Part shown: positions 34,512-42,970 of the stretch, piece by piece | Layout of the letters: the number at the start of each line of letters is the position of its first letter | Position numbering within the stretch: the stretch's first letter is position 1 | Origin: Bacteroides sp. | GTDB taxonomy: Bacteria; Bacteroidota; Bacteroidia; Bacteroidales; Muribaculaceae | Length of the DNA stretch: 42,970 bases | Reading direction: 5' to 3' | Assembly: GCA_014802435.1 (NCBI GenBank) | Contig: JAAVCG010000041.1 | Span: 1 to 42,970 of the forward strand | Made by a program: the position numbers and the translations under genes | Notes under the pieces: generated by a model | Seen by the model: only the letters and a program-made list of their open reading frames with translations | What the model was told of the DNA's origin: nothing | The model's database searches: none

Positions 34512-36328
34512 GCGACGTCATCAAGCTGCTGCCGGACTCCGTGGCCAATCAGATTGCGGCGGGTGAAGTGATTCAGCGCCCGGCCTCCGTGGTCAAGGAG
34601 CTCGTTGAAAACGCCGTCGACGCCGGAGCCACGGAAATCTCCGTCATCATCAAGGACGCAGGCCGCACGCTGATTCAGGTCGTTGACAATGGCTGCGGCA
34701 TGTCGGCCACTGATGCGCGCCTGGCCTTTGAACGCCATTCTACGTCGAAAATCCGCAAGGCTGATGACCTTTTTGAACTCCACACGATGGGCTTCCGCGG
34801 CGAAGCCCTCGCCTCGATTTGCGCCGTCAGCCAGGTGGACCTGCGCACGATGCGCCGCGATGACAATTGCGGCACCCGCCTGATTATCAACGGCTCAAAA
34901 GTGGAAAGCCAGCAGCCTGAGGCGTGTCTCCCCGGCTCAAACATGATGGTGCGCAACCTCTTTTTCAACGTCCCGGCGCGCCGCAAATTCCTCAAGAAGG
35001 ACTCCGTCGAGATGGCAAATATCATCCATGAATTCGAGCGCCTCGCCCTGGTAAACCCTGACGTGGAGCTCTCGCTGATTCATAATGACCTGACGCTCCA
35101 TAAGCTTCCGGCGGCCTCCCTGCGCAAGCGCATCATTGACCTTTTCGGCAAAAGCCTTGACCAGCAGCTGATTCCGGTGGAAACGGACACTGACCTGGTC
35201 AAGCTCAGCGGATTCATCGTGCGCCCTGAACACTGCCGCAAACGCGGAGCCCTGCAATATCTCTTCGTCAATGGCCGCAACATGCGCCACCCCTACTTCC
35301 ACAAGGCCATAATGCAATGTTATGAGGGCCTCATCCCAGCCGAGGAGATGCCCAATTACTTCATTAACTTCCAAGTGGACCCGCAAACCATTGACGTCAA
35401 CATCCACCCCACCAAGAACGAAATCAAGTTTGAAGACGAGCAGGCCATCCGCCAGATTCTCTATGCGGCAGTCAAGGAAACCATAGGCCGCTATAACACG
35501 GCGCCGCAAATTGATTTCCAGACACTTACTGAGGAACAGCGCCCTGATATTCCCGCCCTGAACCTCAGCGACACCGAGCCAAGGCCGCAACACGCTCCCT
35601 CGGCCTCGACCGGAGGGTATAATCCCTTCAATCAGCCCTCATCAGTCAAAAACTGGGAGGAACTCTACAAAAACTTCGAGGCAGACCGCTCAGAAGCCCT
35701 CAGACAGGCCGAAAGCGAACGCGCCGAAGCCTCTACCCTCAATGGCCTGGAAGACGTTGAGCCCGCTGAAACGGACGCCACGATGCTCTCCATCGGCAAT
35801 CGCTACGTAGCCCTGACAGAGGCCCGCGGAATGAGGATTATCGACCTGCGCCGAGCCCATCAGACCGTCCTATTTGCCCGATTCATGAACACTACTTCAG
35901 CCCCGGCCTCGCAGCGTCTGCTCTTCCCGGAGACGGCCCATCTGGAGCCCTCCGAGACCCCGCTGATGGACGAACTGGAGCCGCGGCTCGCCGCAATGGG
36001 GTTTGACCTGGCGGCCCTGGGCGGCGGCGACTGGGCAATCAATGCCGTCCCGGCGGGCACTGACGGGTGTAACCCCGCGGAAATGCTGATTCAGACGGTG
36101 CGCGAAGTGGCTGCCGACTCCCGGGGCGACTCCCTCCCGCTGGCTGAACGGGCTGCCGCCGCAATGGCAGTGGCCGCTTCCTTCCGCCCTACCCGACGGA
36201 TGAATCCCGCTGAGATTCAGGGCCTTATTGCCGACCTGATGTCGCTCTCCCTCCCCGGATTCTCACCCAAGGGCAAACCGGTGTTCACCGTTATTTCCGA
36301 ACAAGATTTAGCCAAACTTCTGCAATGA
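34508..36328 (+). CDS. mutL: DNA mismatch repair protein MutL
   Basis: Links MutS mismatch recognition to strand incision. 606 residues. The GHKL ATPase domain has IAAGEVIQRPASVVKELVENAVDAGA, VVDNGCGM, RHSTSKIRKADDLFELHTMGFRGEALASI and GTRLIINGS. The transducer domain follows (IHPTKNEIKFEDE). After a linker the C-terminal dimerisation domain carries IIDLRRAHQTVLF where endonuclease-type MutL proteins have a DQHA...E motif. Only parts of that motif remain, and Bacteroidetes MutL often shows DQHRAH. Nicking activity is therefore doubtful. It shares ATGA overlaps with nfeD and with the following kinase. Confidence 0.95.
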   Translation: MSDVIKLLPDSVANQIAAGEVIQRPASVVKELVENAVDAGATEISVIIKDAGRTLIQVVDNGCGMSATDARLAFERHSTSKIRKADDLFELHTMGFRGEALASICAVSQVDLRTMRRDDNCGTRLIINGSKVESQQPEACLPGSNMMVRNLFFNVPARRKFLKKDSVEMANIIHEFERLALVNPDVELSLIHNDLTLHKLPAASLRKRIIDLFGKSLDQQLIPVETDTDLVKLSGFIVRPEHCRKRGALQYLFVNGRNMRHPYFHKAIMQCYEGLIPAEEMPNYFINFQVDPQTIDVNIHPTKNEIKFEDEQAIRQILYAAVKETIGRYNTAPQIDFQTLTEEQRPDIPALNLSDTEPRPQHAPSASTGGYNPFNQPSSVKNWEELYKNFEADRSEALRQAESERAEASTLNGLEDVEPAETDATMLSIGNRYVALTEARGMRIIDLRRAHQTVLFARFMNTTSAPASQRLLFPETAHLEPSETPLMDELEPRLAAMGFDLAALGGGDWAINAVPAGTDGCNPAEMLIQTVREVAADSRGDSLPLAERAAAAMAVAASFRPTRRMNPAEIQGLIADLMSLSLPGFSPKGKPVFTVISEQDLAKLLQ

Positions 36329-37233
36329 AAGCACTCCTGATAGTCAACCCCATAAGCGGCACCTCCGCAAACGCCAAGCAGGCCGCAATCAATGCCGCCC
36401 GTGAAAAACTCCCCAAGGCCGGAATAGACCTGGAAATAGTCTTCACGGAGCATCGCGGCCACGCTACGGAACTCGCCGCCAATGCCGCCCGCTCCGGAAC
36501 GGAGATTGTAATTGCCGCCGGAGGCGACGGAACGGTCAATGAAACCGCCCAGGGACTCGTCTTCACCAACGCGACGATGGGCATAATCCCCTGCGGCTCA
36601 GGCAACGGCCTCGCGCGCCATCTGGCAATCCCGATGAAGCCGGAAAAGGCCATTGACGTGATTATCAAAGGCCGCTCTGAAAAGATTGACTATTGCACGG
36701 CTAATGACGAGACATTCTTCTGCACCTTCGGCATGGGGTTTGACGCCGCCGTCAGTGACCGCTTTGCCTCGCGCCCTGACAGCCGCGGCCTGCGCAATTA
36801 TGTGCGCTCCGCAATTGAAGTCTTTCTCACTTACAAGAGGCAGAAATATGAAATAAAAACCCCTAACGGCGATTATCGCGGGCCAGCCTTCATAGTGGCC
36901 TGCTGTAATGCCTCACAGTATGGCAACGACGCCTTCATCGCCCCCTGGGCCTCGGTTTCAGACGGAATGGTTGACGTCACCATCCTGAAATCACGCACCT
37001 GGCTCGGCCACATGCTCAGCGGCCTGCAGATAATGACCGGAGCGTTAGGAGAATCAAGCCGTGTGGCCCATCTGCGCGCGCCGGAGGTCCACATCAAGCG
37101 CCGCCCCGGCCCTTCCCATCTTGACGGCGAAGTGGCCTCCCTGGGCCAAGAAATCCACGTTAAATGCCTCAATAAGGCGCTCAAGGTGTTCACCCCCGGC
37201 GAGGTAAAAGTCAAACCCTTCTGGCGCCGATGA
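36325..37233 (+). CDS. Diacylglycerol/lipid kinase (YegS/DgkB type)
   Basis: Phosphorylates a membrane lipid such as diacylglycerol or a sphingolipid; Bacteroidetes make sphingolipids, so either is possible. 302 residues. The N-terminal domain has KALLIVNPISGT (residues 2-13), the nucleotide-binding motif GGDGT (66-70) and GIIPCGSGNGLARHL. The C-terminal beta domain has DGMVDVTILKS and the final LDGEVASLG. All key motifs are intact. It overlaps mutL by 4 nt and the ferredoxin gene by 4 nt. Confidence 0.9.
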   Translation: MKALLIVNPISGTSANAKQAAINAAREKLPKAGIDLEIVFTEHRGHATELAANAARSGTEIVIAAGGDGTVNETAQGLVFTNATMGIIPCGSGNGLARHLAIPMKPEKAIDVIIKGRSEKIDYCTANDETFFCTFGMGFDAAVSDRFASRPDSRGLRNYVRSAIEVFLTYKRQKYEIKTPNGDYRGPAFIVACCNASQYGNDAFIAPWASVSDGMVDVTILKSRTWLGHMLSGLQIMTGALGESSRVAHLRAPEVHIKRRPGPSHLDGEVASLGQEIHVKCLNKALKVFTPGEVKVKPFWRR

Positions 37234-38054
37234 AAGAGCTGAGCCGCAACCGGGGTCAGGGAATCCTGATGATTCTCCGCATCATAATCGAGGCGGCGTC
37301 GGCCTTCTTCGTAACCGCCGCGCTGCTCCATTATGGCACCACTTCAACGGCCATCGGCAGCGAACTGATTGCGGCTCAACCGGAAATAGCCCTCTTGGGG
37401 CTTTCCCTCTCAGTCATCACTATCTGGCTGATAATCACGCTTTTCTTCGGACGCATCTATTGCTCCACTCTCTGCCCCTTAGGCGCAGTGATGGACCTGG
37501 CGAGCCGCACCCGAAAGCGCGAGCGAGTCTATCGCTACAAAAAGCCACTGACGGCCCTGCGGCTCATAATCCTGGCCATAGTCTTCCTGCTGTTAGTCAG
37601 CCGCCTGGCCTTTGCGCGGCGCTGGCTCCTCCCCTTCGGGCTTTATGAATCGATGCTCGAGCGCATAACTCAGCCTCAAGTGATTGGCGCAACGCTAATC
37701 AGCGCCCTGATTTTCGCCCTGATAGCAATCACGGCCTTTCTGCGCGGGCGCCTGTTTTGCAACACTCTCTGCCCGATGGGCACCCTCCTGGGGATGCTCT
37801 CGCGCCGCTCCCTCTTCCATATGGACATTAACACTGACCGCTGCACCCAGTGCAGGCGCTGCGTTGATGTCTGCAAGGCGCAATGTATTGACCTGCAAGA
37901 CCATATAATTGACATGAGCCGGTGTGTGGTCTGCTTTGACTGCCTCCCTCAATGTCCTGACGACGCTATAACCTACACCCTCGGGCGCCATACGCTCTCT
38001 GACCCCCTGATGATGCCCAAATTAGACATGAACGAAAATGAAACAATATCTTGA
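37230..38054 (+). CDS. NapH/polyferredoxin-like 4Fe-4S membrane protein
   Basis: 274 residues. Membrane segments alternate with cysteine motifs: [14 protein letters not shown] after the second segment and [16 protein letters not shown] after the fourth (the CxxxCP pairs of NapH/CcoG-type proteins). The C-terminal ferredoxin part has [16 protein letters not shown] and [16 protein letters not shown], for two 4Fe-4S clusters. It probably passes electrons between a membrane pool and a partner enzyme; the partner is not visible nearby. It overlaps the kinase (ATGA) and thyA (17 nt). Confidence 0.88.
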   Translation: MKELSRNRGQGILMILRIIIEAASAFFVTAALLHYGTTSTAIGSELIAAQPEIALLGLSLSVITIWLIITLFFGRIYCSTLCPLGAVMDLASRTRKRERVYRYKKPLTALRLIILAIVFLLLVSRLAFARRWLLPFGLYESMLERITQPQVIGATLISALIFALIAITAFLRGRLFCNTLCPMGTLLGMLSRRSLFHMDINTDRCTQCRRCVDVCKAQCIDLQDHIIDMSRCVVCFDCLPQCPDDAITYTLGRHTLSDPLMMPKLDMNENETIS

Positions 38055-38835
38055 CCTGCTGAACGATATCCTCACTAACGGAATAGAAAAAACAGACCGC
38101 ACGGGAACGGGAACAATCTCCGTCTTCGGCCGCCAGATGCGCTTTGACCTCTCAGAGGGTTTCCCCCTGGTGACGACTAAGAAACTCCACCTGAAATCCA
38201 TTATCCACGAGCTGTTATGGTTCCTGAAGGGGGACACTAACGTCAGATACCTTCAGGAAAACGGAGTTAGAATCTGGAACGAGTGGGCCGACCCGGAAAC
38301 GGGCGAATTAGGCCCCGTTTACGGCGCGCAATGGCGCACATGGCCCGACGGCAAGGGAGGCTTCATCGACCAGATTTCAGAGGTCGTAGAGCAGATAAAA
38401 CGCAACCCTGACAGCCGCCGACTGATTGTCAGCGCCTGGAATGTCGCTCAGATTCCGGAAATGGCCCTGCCCCCTTGCCATGCGTTCTTTCAGTTCTATG
38501 TGGCCGACGGGAAGCTATCATTGCAGCTTTATCAGCGCTCGGCCGACTGCTTCTTAGGCGTGCCGTTCAACATTGCCTCTTATGCCCTGCTGCTGCTGAT
38601 GATGGCTCAGGTCACGGGGCTTAAACCCGGCGAATTTATTCACACCACGGGCGATACTCACCTCTATACCAACCATTTGGAGCAAGCGCGCCTGCAGCTC
38701 ACCCGCGAGCCGCGTCCGCTGCCCCGAATGAACCTGAATCCGGACGTAAAGTCAATTTTCGACTTCAAATTTGAGGACTTCACCCTGACTGACTACGACC
38801 CCCACCCTCACATTGCCGCAACAGTGGCCGTTTAG
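38038..38835 (+). CDS. thyA: Thymidylate synthase
   Basis: Makes dTMP from dUMP with methylene-tetrahydrofolate. 265 residues, the standard length. N-terminal [14 protein letters not shown] and [37 protein letters not shown], the dUMP-contact motif [11 protein letters not shown], and the active-site [10 protein letters not shown] (Cys147). [20 protein letters not shown] follows and then HIYNH-type [13 protein letters not shown]. The start overlaps the ferredoxin gene by 17 nt. No dihydrofolate reductase gene follows, unlike many Bacteroidetes. The gene ends 9 nt from the convergent tadA, with no terminator hairpin between. Confidence 0.97.
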   Translation: MKQYLDLLNDILTNGIEKTDRTGTGTISVFGRQMRFDLSEGFPLVTTKKLHLKSIIHELLWFLKGDTNVRYLQENGVRIWNEWADPETGELGPVYGAQWRTWPDGKGGFIDQISEVVEQIKRNPDSRRLIVSAWNVAQIPEMALPPCHAFFQFYVADGKLSLQLYQRSADCFLGVPFNIASYALLLLMMAQVTGLKPGEFIHTTGDTHLYTNHLEQARLQLTREPRPLPRMNLNPDVKSIFDFKFEDFTLTDYDPHPHIAATVAV

Positions 38836-38844
38836 ACCTCGTCT

Positions 38845-39294
38845 TCAACGCCTGGAGGCGAAAAAGGAGCGCACCAGCGCCAGGCAATCGTCGGCAAGGA
38901 GTCCGCGGGTAATCTCCGTCTTCGGATGTAGGGCCGGGCGGTCGGTCCGCGTCAGGTAAGAGAATCCGCGCCGAGGGTCATCCGCGCCCCAAACCACCCG
39001 TGAGACCTGGCTCCAGGCAATGGCTCCGGCACACATCAGGCAGGGCTCAAGAGTTACGTAAAGCGTGCAATCGCGCAGATATTTCGAGCCGAGAGTCTGA
39101 GTGGCCGCGGTTATGGCCTGCATTTCGGCATGGGCGGTGATGTCATGGAGCGCCTCGGTCATGTTGTGTCCGCGGCCGATTATGCGGTCGTCCAAGGCCA
39201 CTATGGCGCCTACGGGCACCTCTCCGGCATCATAGGCCAACTGAGCCTGGCGCAGCGCCGCAAGCATCATTTTAAGGTCGATTTCAGGTGTCAT
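38845..39294 (-). CDS. tadA: tRNA-specific adenosine deaminase TadA
   Basis: Converts A34 to inosine in tRNAArg. 149 residues of the cytidine-deaminase fold: AQLAYDAGEVPVGAIVALDDRIIGRGHN, the active-site HAEMQAI (catalytic Glu), and LYVTLEPCLMCAGAI with the two zinc cysteines. Length and motifs fit TadA rather than a guanine or cytosine deaminase. Its ATG overlaps the rnz stop by 4 nt, and it is the last gene of the minus-strand group. Confidence 0.93.
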   Translation of the reverse strand: MTPEIDLKMMLAALRQAQLAYDAGEVPVGAIVALDDRIIGRGHNMTEALHDITAHAEMQAITAATQTLGSKYLRDCTLYVTLEPCLMCAGAIAWSQVSRVVWGADDPRRGFSYLTRTDRPALHPKTEITRGLLADDCLALVRSFFASRR

Positions 39295-40214
39295 AAGTCA
39301 AGTTTCAGTCCTTCATTAGCAAGAATAATCTCACCGGAAAATTCCTCAGCGGCCTGGCGGGCAAGGTCTAACTCCTCCTCGGCGCCGTAACGCTTGGAGA
39401 AATGGCCCAAAATCAGCCTCTTGGCTCCGGCGCGGCGAGCAATCTCGGCGGCCTGACGCGCCGTAGAGTGGCCTCGCGGGGCGGCCAGATGGGCTGATTC
39501 GTCGCCATAAGTGCAGTCATGGAAAATAGTGTCGACTCCGCGAACGGAGGCCACTACGCGGCGGTCAAACATAGTATCAGTGCAGTAGGCATAAGAGGCC
39601 GAGGGCGAAGCATCAGTGGTCAGCATCGCGTTGGGAATGACCTCGCCGTCAGGCTTGACAAAATCGGCTCCGCGGCGAATAGATTCCATCTCATAGGGCG
39701 GCACGCCATGAAACCGCGCCATCTCGCCGTCAATATGCCTCAGCTTAGGCTTCTCGGCAAAGATGAACCCTACGGCAGGAACCCGATGATAGAGCGGAAA
39801 GGAGGTAACGGTCAGCGACTTATCGTCAATCAGCGTCTGGCGCCGGGTGGGGTCGATGATGTTAAACCGGAGGTCAAAGGGAGTATCGCCAATAATAAAA
39901 TCAAGCATTGACTTTAAGAGCTCGGCGCCCCGCTCAAAGGTATGAACCGTGACCGCATGGCCCTTCTCATGGAGCGCCATGGTTGAGAGCAGGCCCGGCA
40001 GCCCGAGGAAATGGTCACCATGGAGGTGAGAGATAAAAATATCGTTCAGACGGTTCATTTTCAGATGCATTCGCATCATCTGGAGCTGCGCTCCCTCGCC
40101 GCAGTCAATCATGAAAAGGCGCCGCCGATGTTCCAGCACCTGACATGAAGGCATATGGCGCAGAGAGGGAGTGGCTGACCCACACCCAAGGATGTTAAGC
40201 CTGAGCTGATCCAT
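39291..40214 (-). CDS. rnz: Ribonuclease Z
   Basis: Trims tRNA 3' ends. 307 residues of the metallo-beta-lactamase fold. It opens with the LGCGSATPSLRHMPSCQVL motif and has the zinc motif SHLHGDHFLGLPGL (HLHGDH, 63-68). Later ligands include the TDTMFD and HDCTYGDE region and the GHFSKRY His. The short exosite form fits RNase Z. It overlaps mscS by 20 nt and tadA by 4 nt. Confidence 0.95.
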   Translation of the reverse strand: MDQLRLNILGCGSATPSLRHMPSCQVLEHRRRLFMIDCGEGAQLQMMRMHLKMNRLNDIFISHLHGDHFLGLPGLLSTMALHEKGHAVTVHTFERGAELLKSMLDFIIGDTPFDLRFNIIDPTRRQTLIDDKSLTVTSFPLYHRVPAVGFIFAEKPKLRHIDGEMARFHGVPPYEMESIRRGADFVKPDGEVIPNAMLTTDASPSASYAYCTDTMFDRRVVASVRGVDTIFHDCTYGDESAHLAAPRGHSTARQAAEIARRAGAKRLILGHFSKRYGAEEELDLARQAAEEFSGEIILANEGLKLDL

Positions 40215-41058
40215 CGGCGGGAATCATATGAACATCCAACTGCGGGAAGGGGAATTGCACGCCGTTTTCAGGCAAGAGCTTATAAATCTGCTCGTTGACG
40301 TTGTAAAACACCGCCCAATAGTCTTCCTCCTTAACCCAGGCGCGCACCGTCAGCACCACGGCGCTATCGGCCAGTTCCTTAAGAAAGACGGCCATCGGCG
40401 CCGTTGAGTCATTCTTAATCACGGCGGCATTAGCCTCCAGGATTGAGAGGATTACCGACTTGGCCTGCTCAAAATCAGTGCCGTAGGCCACTCCAACGGT
40501 CCAGTCAACCCGTCGGCGAGGCTGAAAGGAATAGTTATTAATCGAGCCGGTAAAGAGCGGCCCGTTAGGAATGATGATGGTCTTATTGTCAGGGGTGGTA
40601 ATCTCCGTGTTAAACATCTTGATGGCCTTGACTGTGCCGGCAAAGCCTTGAGCCTCAACGTAATCGCCCACCTTGTAAGGCTTGAGGAACAGAATCAGGA
40701 CTCCTCCGGCAAAATTCTGGAGCATTCCGCTCAGAGCCATACCTATGGCAACGCCGGCCGAGGCAAACAGAGCGATGAACGAGGAGGTCTCCATGCCGAG
40801 AATGCCGACTACGATGATTATCAAAATGAAATAGAGCACTATCTGAACCCCGGAGAGCACAAACGTCATTATCGAGGCATCAACATGGCGCTTATTCATC
40901 AGCTTACTGACAACCCCATAGATTTTACGTATCAGGAAGCGACCGGCATAGAACACTAAAATAGCCACAACCAGGGAGATACAGAACTCCACAAGGCTGC
41001 GTGTCAGAATAGAGATGACCTCCTCAACGGCCATTCCTTTTTCAATCTTCAAATCCAT
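40195..41058 (-). CDS. MscS-family small mechanosensitive channel
   Basis: 287 residues from ATG 41058 (MDLKIEKGMAVEEVISIL); an upstream ATG at 41133 only adds residues overlapping the neighbouring gene. Three membrane segments come first (about 15-40, 60-85, 95-125). The third is the pore-lining helix with the Ala/Gly pattern FASAGVAIGMALSGMLQNFAGG. The beta domain (YKVGDYVEAQGFAGTVKAIKMFNTEITTPDNKTIIIPNG) and the C-terminal domain (RAWVKEEDYWAVFYNVNEQI) follow. It releases solutes on hypo-osmotic shock. It overlaps the clostripain gene by 17 nt. Confidence 0.93.
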   Translation of the reverse strand: MDLKIEKGMAVEEVISILTRSLVEFCISLVVAILVFYAGRFLIRKIYGVVSKLMNKRHVDASIMTFVLSGVQIVLYFILIIIVVGILGMETSSFIALFASAGVAIGMALSGMLQNFAGGVLILFLKPYKVGDYVEAQGFAGTVKAIKMFNTEITTPDNKTIIIPNGPLFTGSINNYSFQPRRRVDWTVGVAYGTDFEQAKSVILSILEANAAVIKNDSTAPMAVFLKELADSAVVLTVRAWVKEEDYWAVFYNVNEQIYKLLPENGVQFPFPQLDVHMIPADGSAQA

Positions 41059-42154
41059 ACGGAAGGATAACGTCTTTAAACCATGAAAGGTTTTGATAAT
41101 TATAATCGGGATTAAACGGCTGAGGATTAACACTCAAACCGCACATATTCAGCAACGGGACGTCGCCCCAAAGCAGCGAGGAGTGACGCTCGTGAACAAC
41201 GGCCTCAGAGAGCGCCTGCCTCACCCCGGCCAAATCATCGGCCTCATCTGCCGTGAGCCATACAAAGTCCTCGAAATCAACAAAAAGGTTCTTGTAGACC
41301 GTCGATAATGAGAGCTGCTGGGGAGTGTCCAAGGGCGCATGAGAGCGGGCATATGCCCCCTTAGAGGCGCGGGCAAGATTGTCCATCTTTGAGAGGTCGA
41401 TAAGGGCCATTGTCGAGGGACACCGCTCATTGGGGCTGTCAAGATAATAGTCAACGTTGATATCAACCGCCCGCTTCAAACCCTCGCGGGTGTTGGAATC
41501 GAAGAGCGACGGCAAAGTCAAATCATAAGGCATCCCTGACATGGGAACCTCACAAGGGCTCGCAACGAAGTAACAGGCACAATCCCTCAGCTCGTAGGCC
41601 ACTTCAACCCCGCCCATATAGCAGGAATCAAAGAATAGAAACTCCAGGGGCGGGACGCTTCGCAGCGCATCGGCAAGGTCAGTAAGCTCAATCTCATAGC
41701 CGCCCGTTTCATAGCCAAAAGTGCGCGAGGCCGACGGAGCTTTCACGGCGCCCTTCCAGCCCGTTGAATGAGACCAGAAGACCACTCCCCATTGCCGGGA
41801 ATTAACCATGCTACGCGCATCGGCAAGCACCTGAATCAGCGTCTCGGAATCGGCTCCGATGACCGTATCATCATAGATTTTCAGCGACTTAAGTTCGCCC
41901 TTGGAAATTTCATAAAGCTGAGGAGCCGCTCCCCGCGGAGAGCGGAACACCAAGAGCCGACAACCGGAGGGAATGTTCGCCCTCAGCATCTCGCCGATGT
42001 CTGACGCATCAAACCCCGCCAACGAGTTCTTCGCCGCCATATAAACAAGGATGGTACGACGAGCCGGCGCTTCCGGTTCATCCTGATTCCTATTACAACC
42101 GATGAACAAAAAAGGCGCAAAAAATAGAAATATGAGGTAGAGAATTTTTTTCAT
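41042..42154 (-). CDS. Clostripain-family (C11) cysteine peptidase, lipoprotein
   Basis: 370 residues from ATG 42154. A lipoprotein signal MKKILYLIFLFFAPFLFIGC has the lipobox Cys at 20, followed by an acidic, Pro-rich linker. The C11 domain begins RRTILVYMAAKNSLAGF. The catalytic His129 is in FWSHSTGW and Cys178 in FFDSCYMGGVEV, the expected dyad. C11 peptidases cleave after Arg or Lys and in gut Bacteroides act as surface or secreted proteases. The longer start at 42211 lies upstream of the promoter, so 42154 is chosen; the -7 box lies only 5 nt upstream, suggesting a leaderless message. Confidence 0.9.
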   Translation of the reverse strand: MKKILYLIFLFFAPFLFIGCNRNQDEPEAPARRTILVYMAAKNSLAGFDASDIGEMLRANIPSGCRLLVFRSPRGAAPQLYEISKGELKSLKIYDDTVIGADSETLIQVLADARSMVNSRQWGVVFWSHSTGWKGAVKAPSASRTFGYETGGYEIELTDLADALRSVPPLEFLFFDSCYMGGVEVAYELRDCACYFVASPCEVPMSGMPYDLTLPSLFDSNTREGLKRAVDINVDYYLDSPNERCPSTMALIDLSKMDNLARASKGAYARSHAPLDTPQQLSLSTVYKNLFVDFEDFVWLTADEADDLAGVRQALSEAVVHERHSSLLWGDVPLLNMCGLSVNPQPFNPDYNYQNLSWFKDVILPYGFED

Positions 42155-42159
42155 TAGAG

Positions 42160-42167
42160 CAAATTTA
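42160..42167 (-). promoter_or_regulatory. -7 box for the clostripain gene
   Basis: TAAATTTG on the minus strand. The -33 box is weak. The ATG is only 5 nt downstream of the -7 box. Confidence 0.6.
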
Positions 42168-42195
42168 CGAAAAATTTTTGAAATACCGAAATAAA

Positions 42196-42359
42196 AGACC
42201 CCATTCCCCAATATTTATTAACGCTGAGGCCGTCAAGCATTATGCAGCTGTGTTCGCGCAGTGAGGGAGCGATGGGGTACCATCGTAACCGAAACAAGCG
42301 GACACAGATGCGTGACGATTGGCGACCTCAGCTTTAACAAATATTGGGGAACGGGGTCT
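42196..42359. repeat. 164-bp imperfect palindrome
   Basis: The left arm begins AGACCCCATTCCCCAATATT and the right arm, reverse-complemented, begins AGACCCCGTTCCCCAATATT. Pairing continues inwards through GCTGAGGCCGTC/GCTGAGGTCGCC and CAGCTGTGTTCGC/CATCTGTGTCCGC. Only the central segment (about 42263-42285, with its own CGATGG-GGTA-CCATCG hairpin) departs. No ORF is supported. It may be a MITE-like insertion or a structured RNA; it lies directly upstream of the clostripain promoter. Confidence 0.85.
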
Positions 42360-42361
42360 AT

Positions 42362-42599
42362 ATGTTTTGCGTGAGGCTGGCCATCGCGGCTCGCCTCCCG
42401 AACTCTTTTTAAGAAACTATTTACTTACTATGAAAAATTGTGGTCTGTGATAATTGATTTGGTCGCTTATTCGGCGAGGAAGTAGGGCAGGTTTGTCGCC
42501 CTTTCGAAAGCCAAACACCCTCACCCCAAGGATAGTTCCCACTGTATTCATTTTGTAACACCCTTGTATCACCCTTGCGACATAACCCCCATTTCCGCC
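42362..42599. other. Non-coding stretch before the terminal repeats
   Basis: No gene, RNA or regulatory site could be recognised. The sequence has several CACCCTT-type short repeats around 42530-42575. Confidence 0.5.
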
Positions 42600-42970
42600 C
42601 CGCTATGACCGGGCTTTCGTGGCGCCCCCGCCACGATGGCGCGACAGCGCCACAATTACAGGATTGTGACGTGTTCGTGGAGCTCGCGCTCCATCGTGGC
42701 GAGGGCGCCACGATGCCCGGTCATGTACCCTCCCGCATAAACGGTGGCGGCGGATCGGAATCCGCCTTTCCATAGCTTTGATCTGTTTTTTGAAATGCCA
42801 ATAACTCTTATATACAAGGGTTGTGCTGCCTATGGAAAGGCGGATTCCGATCCGCCGCAACCGCAAAACATAGTAGCACATGCCTGGTCATGTACCCACC
42901 TGCGACGCATCTGTCAAATAGCCCGCAACGCGGGCGAAAGAGCTTAGGCACGTCCGTTAGGGCGTGTATC
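42600..42970. repeat. Composite palindromic repeats at the right end
   Basis: GACCGGG..GTGGCGCC-type hairpin (42608-42635), a GTGGAGCTCGCGCTCCA/GTGGCGAGGGCGCCAC unit ending CCCGGTCATGTAC (about 42680-42727), and an arm GGCGGATCGGAATCCGCC..CCATAG (42745-42775). A linker (42776-42830) is the inverted relative of 220-272. The next arm (42831-42860) follows, then a CCCGCAACGCGGG unit (about 42921) that runs off the window end. The families match 1-443 and 22157-22670. No gene is supported. Confidence 0.82.

Noticed and set aside
1-42970. Defence system, toxin-antitoxin pair, prophage or complete insertion sequence
   Set aside because: No transposase, integrase, phage structural gene, restriction enzyme or antitoxin-like pair was seen; the DUF4143 ATPase alone is not enough.
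1-42970. tRNA or rRNA genes
   Set aside because: No cloverleaf with a T-loop (GTTCGA-type) in a proper context was found in the gaps between genes.

Overview
The window looks like a chromosomal segment of a gut Bacteroidales, most likely Muribaculaceae-like. This rests on Bacteroidetes-type promoters (TTTG, a 19-20 nt gap, then TAnnTTTG), few Shine-Dalgarno sequences, Bacteroidetes-typical families (DUF2723, Omp28-related, DUF4143 ATPase, SpmA-SpmB fusion, WbqC, GH84) and C-termini ending in the DLQGRR...INGK sorting-type motif. The assignment is inferred from gene content; no rRNA or tRNA gene was seen.

Layout. Positions 1-459 hold nested palindromic repeats. A minus-strand block (6743 to 554) encodes a sigma-54 activator, LptE, a TPR-type protein, SecG, release factor 2 (prfB, with an intact programmed +1 frameshift) and a SurA/PpiD-type foldase, and ends at a clear intrinsic terminator (460-494). 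Its theme is envelope biogenesis and secretion. From 6791 to 38835 everything is on the plus strand. ybaK and aroC come first. Next is an AT-rich orphan gene between two elaborate palindromic repeat arrays. Then follow a small outer-membrane protein, two tandem GH84 hexosaminidases, a DUF2723 membrane protein overlapping a NodB deacetylase, queG, a four-helix-bundle (IVP) cassette with terminal inverted repeats, wbqC and an SpmAB-type permease. A gene-poor stretch of about 1 kb (22150-23179) contains more palindromic repeats. It is followed by ybeY-mnmG, a parS-like site, apt-uvrC, a 32-bp triplicate repeat leading into a DUF4143 ATPase, ribD, two paralogous Omp28-type secreted proteins, and the tightly packed nfeD-mutL-lipid kinase-ferredoxin-thyA run. 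From 38845 to 42154 the minus strand encodes tadA, rnz, an MscS channel and a clostripain-type lipoprotein. The window closes with a 164-bp palindrome and the same composite repeats seen at its start.

The most unusual material is non-coding: (i) the two symmetrical arrays around a central SD/anti-SD-like palindrome that flank the orphan gene and appear to donate its promoter -33 box; (ii) the IVP cassette that now supplies the queG stop codon; (iii) the nested palindromic repeats at 1-443, 22157-22670 and 42600-42970; (iv) a consensus parS beside mnmG, suggesting closeness to the replication origin; and (v) probable leaderless divergent transcripts around an operator-like palindrome at 6760-6778. 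I did not find a convincing defence locus, CRISPR array or wholly new multi-gene system.
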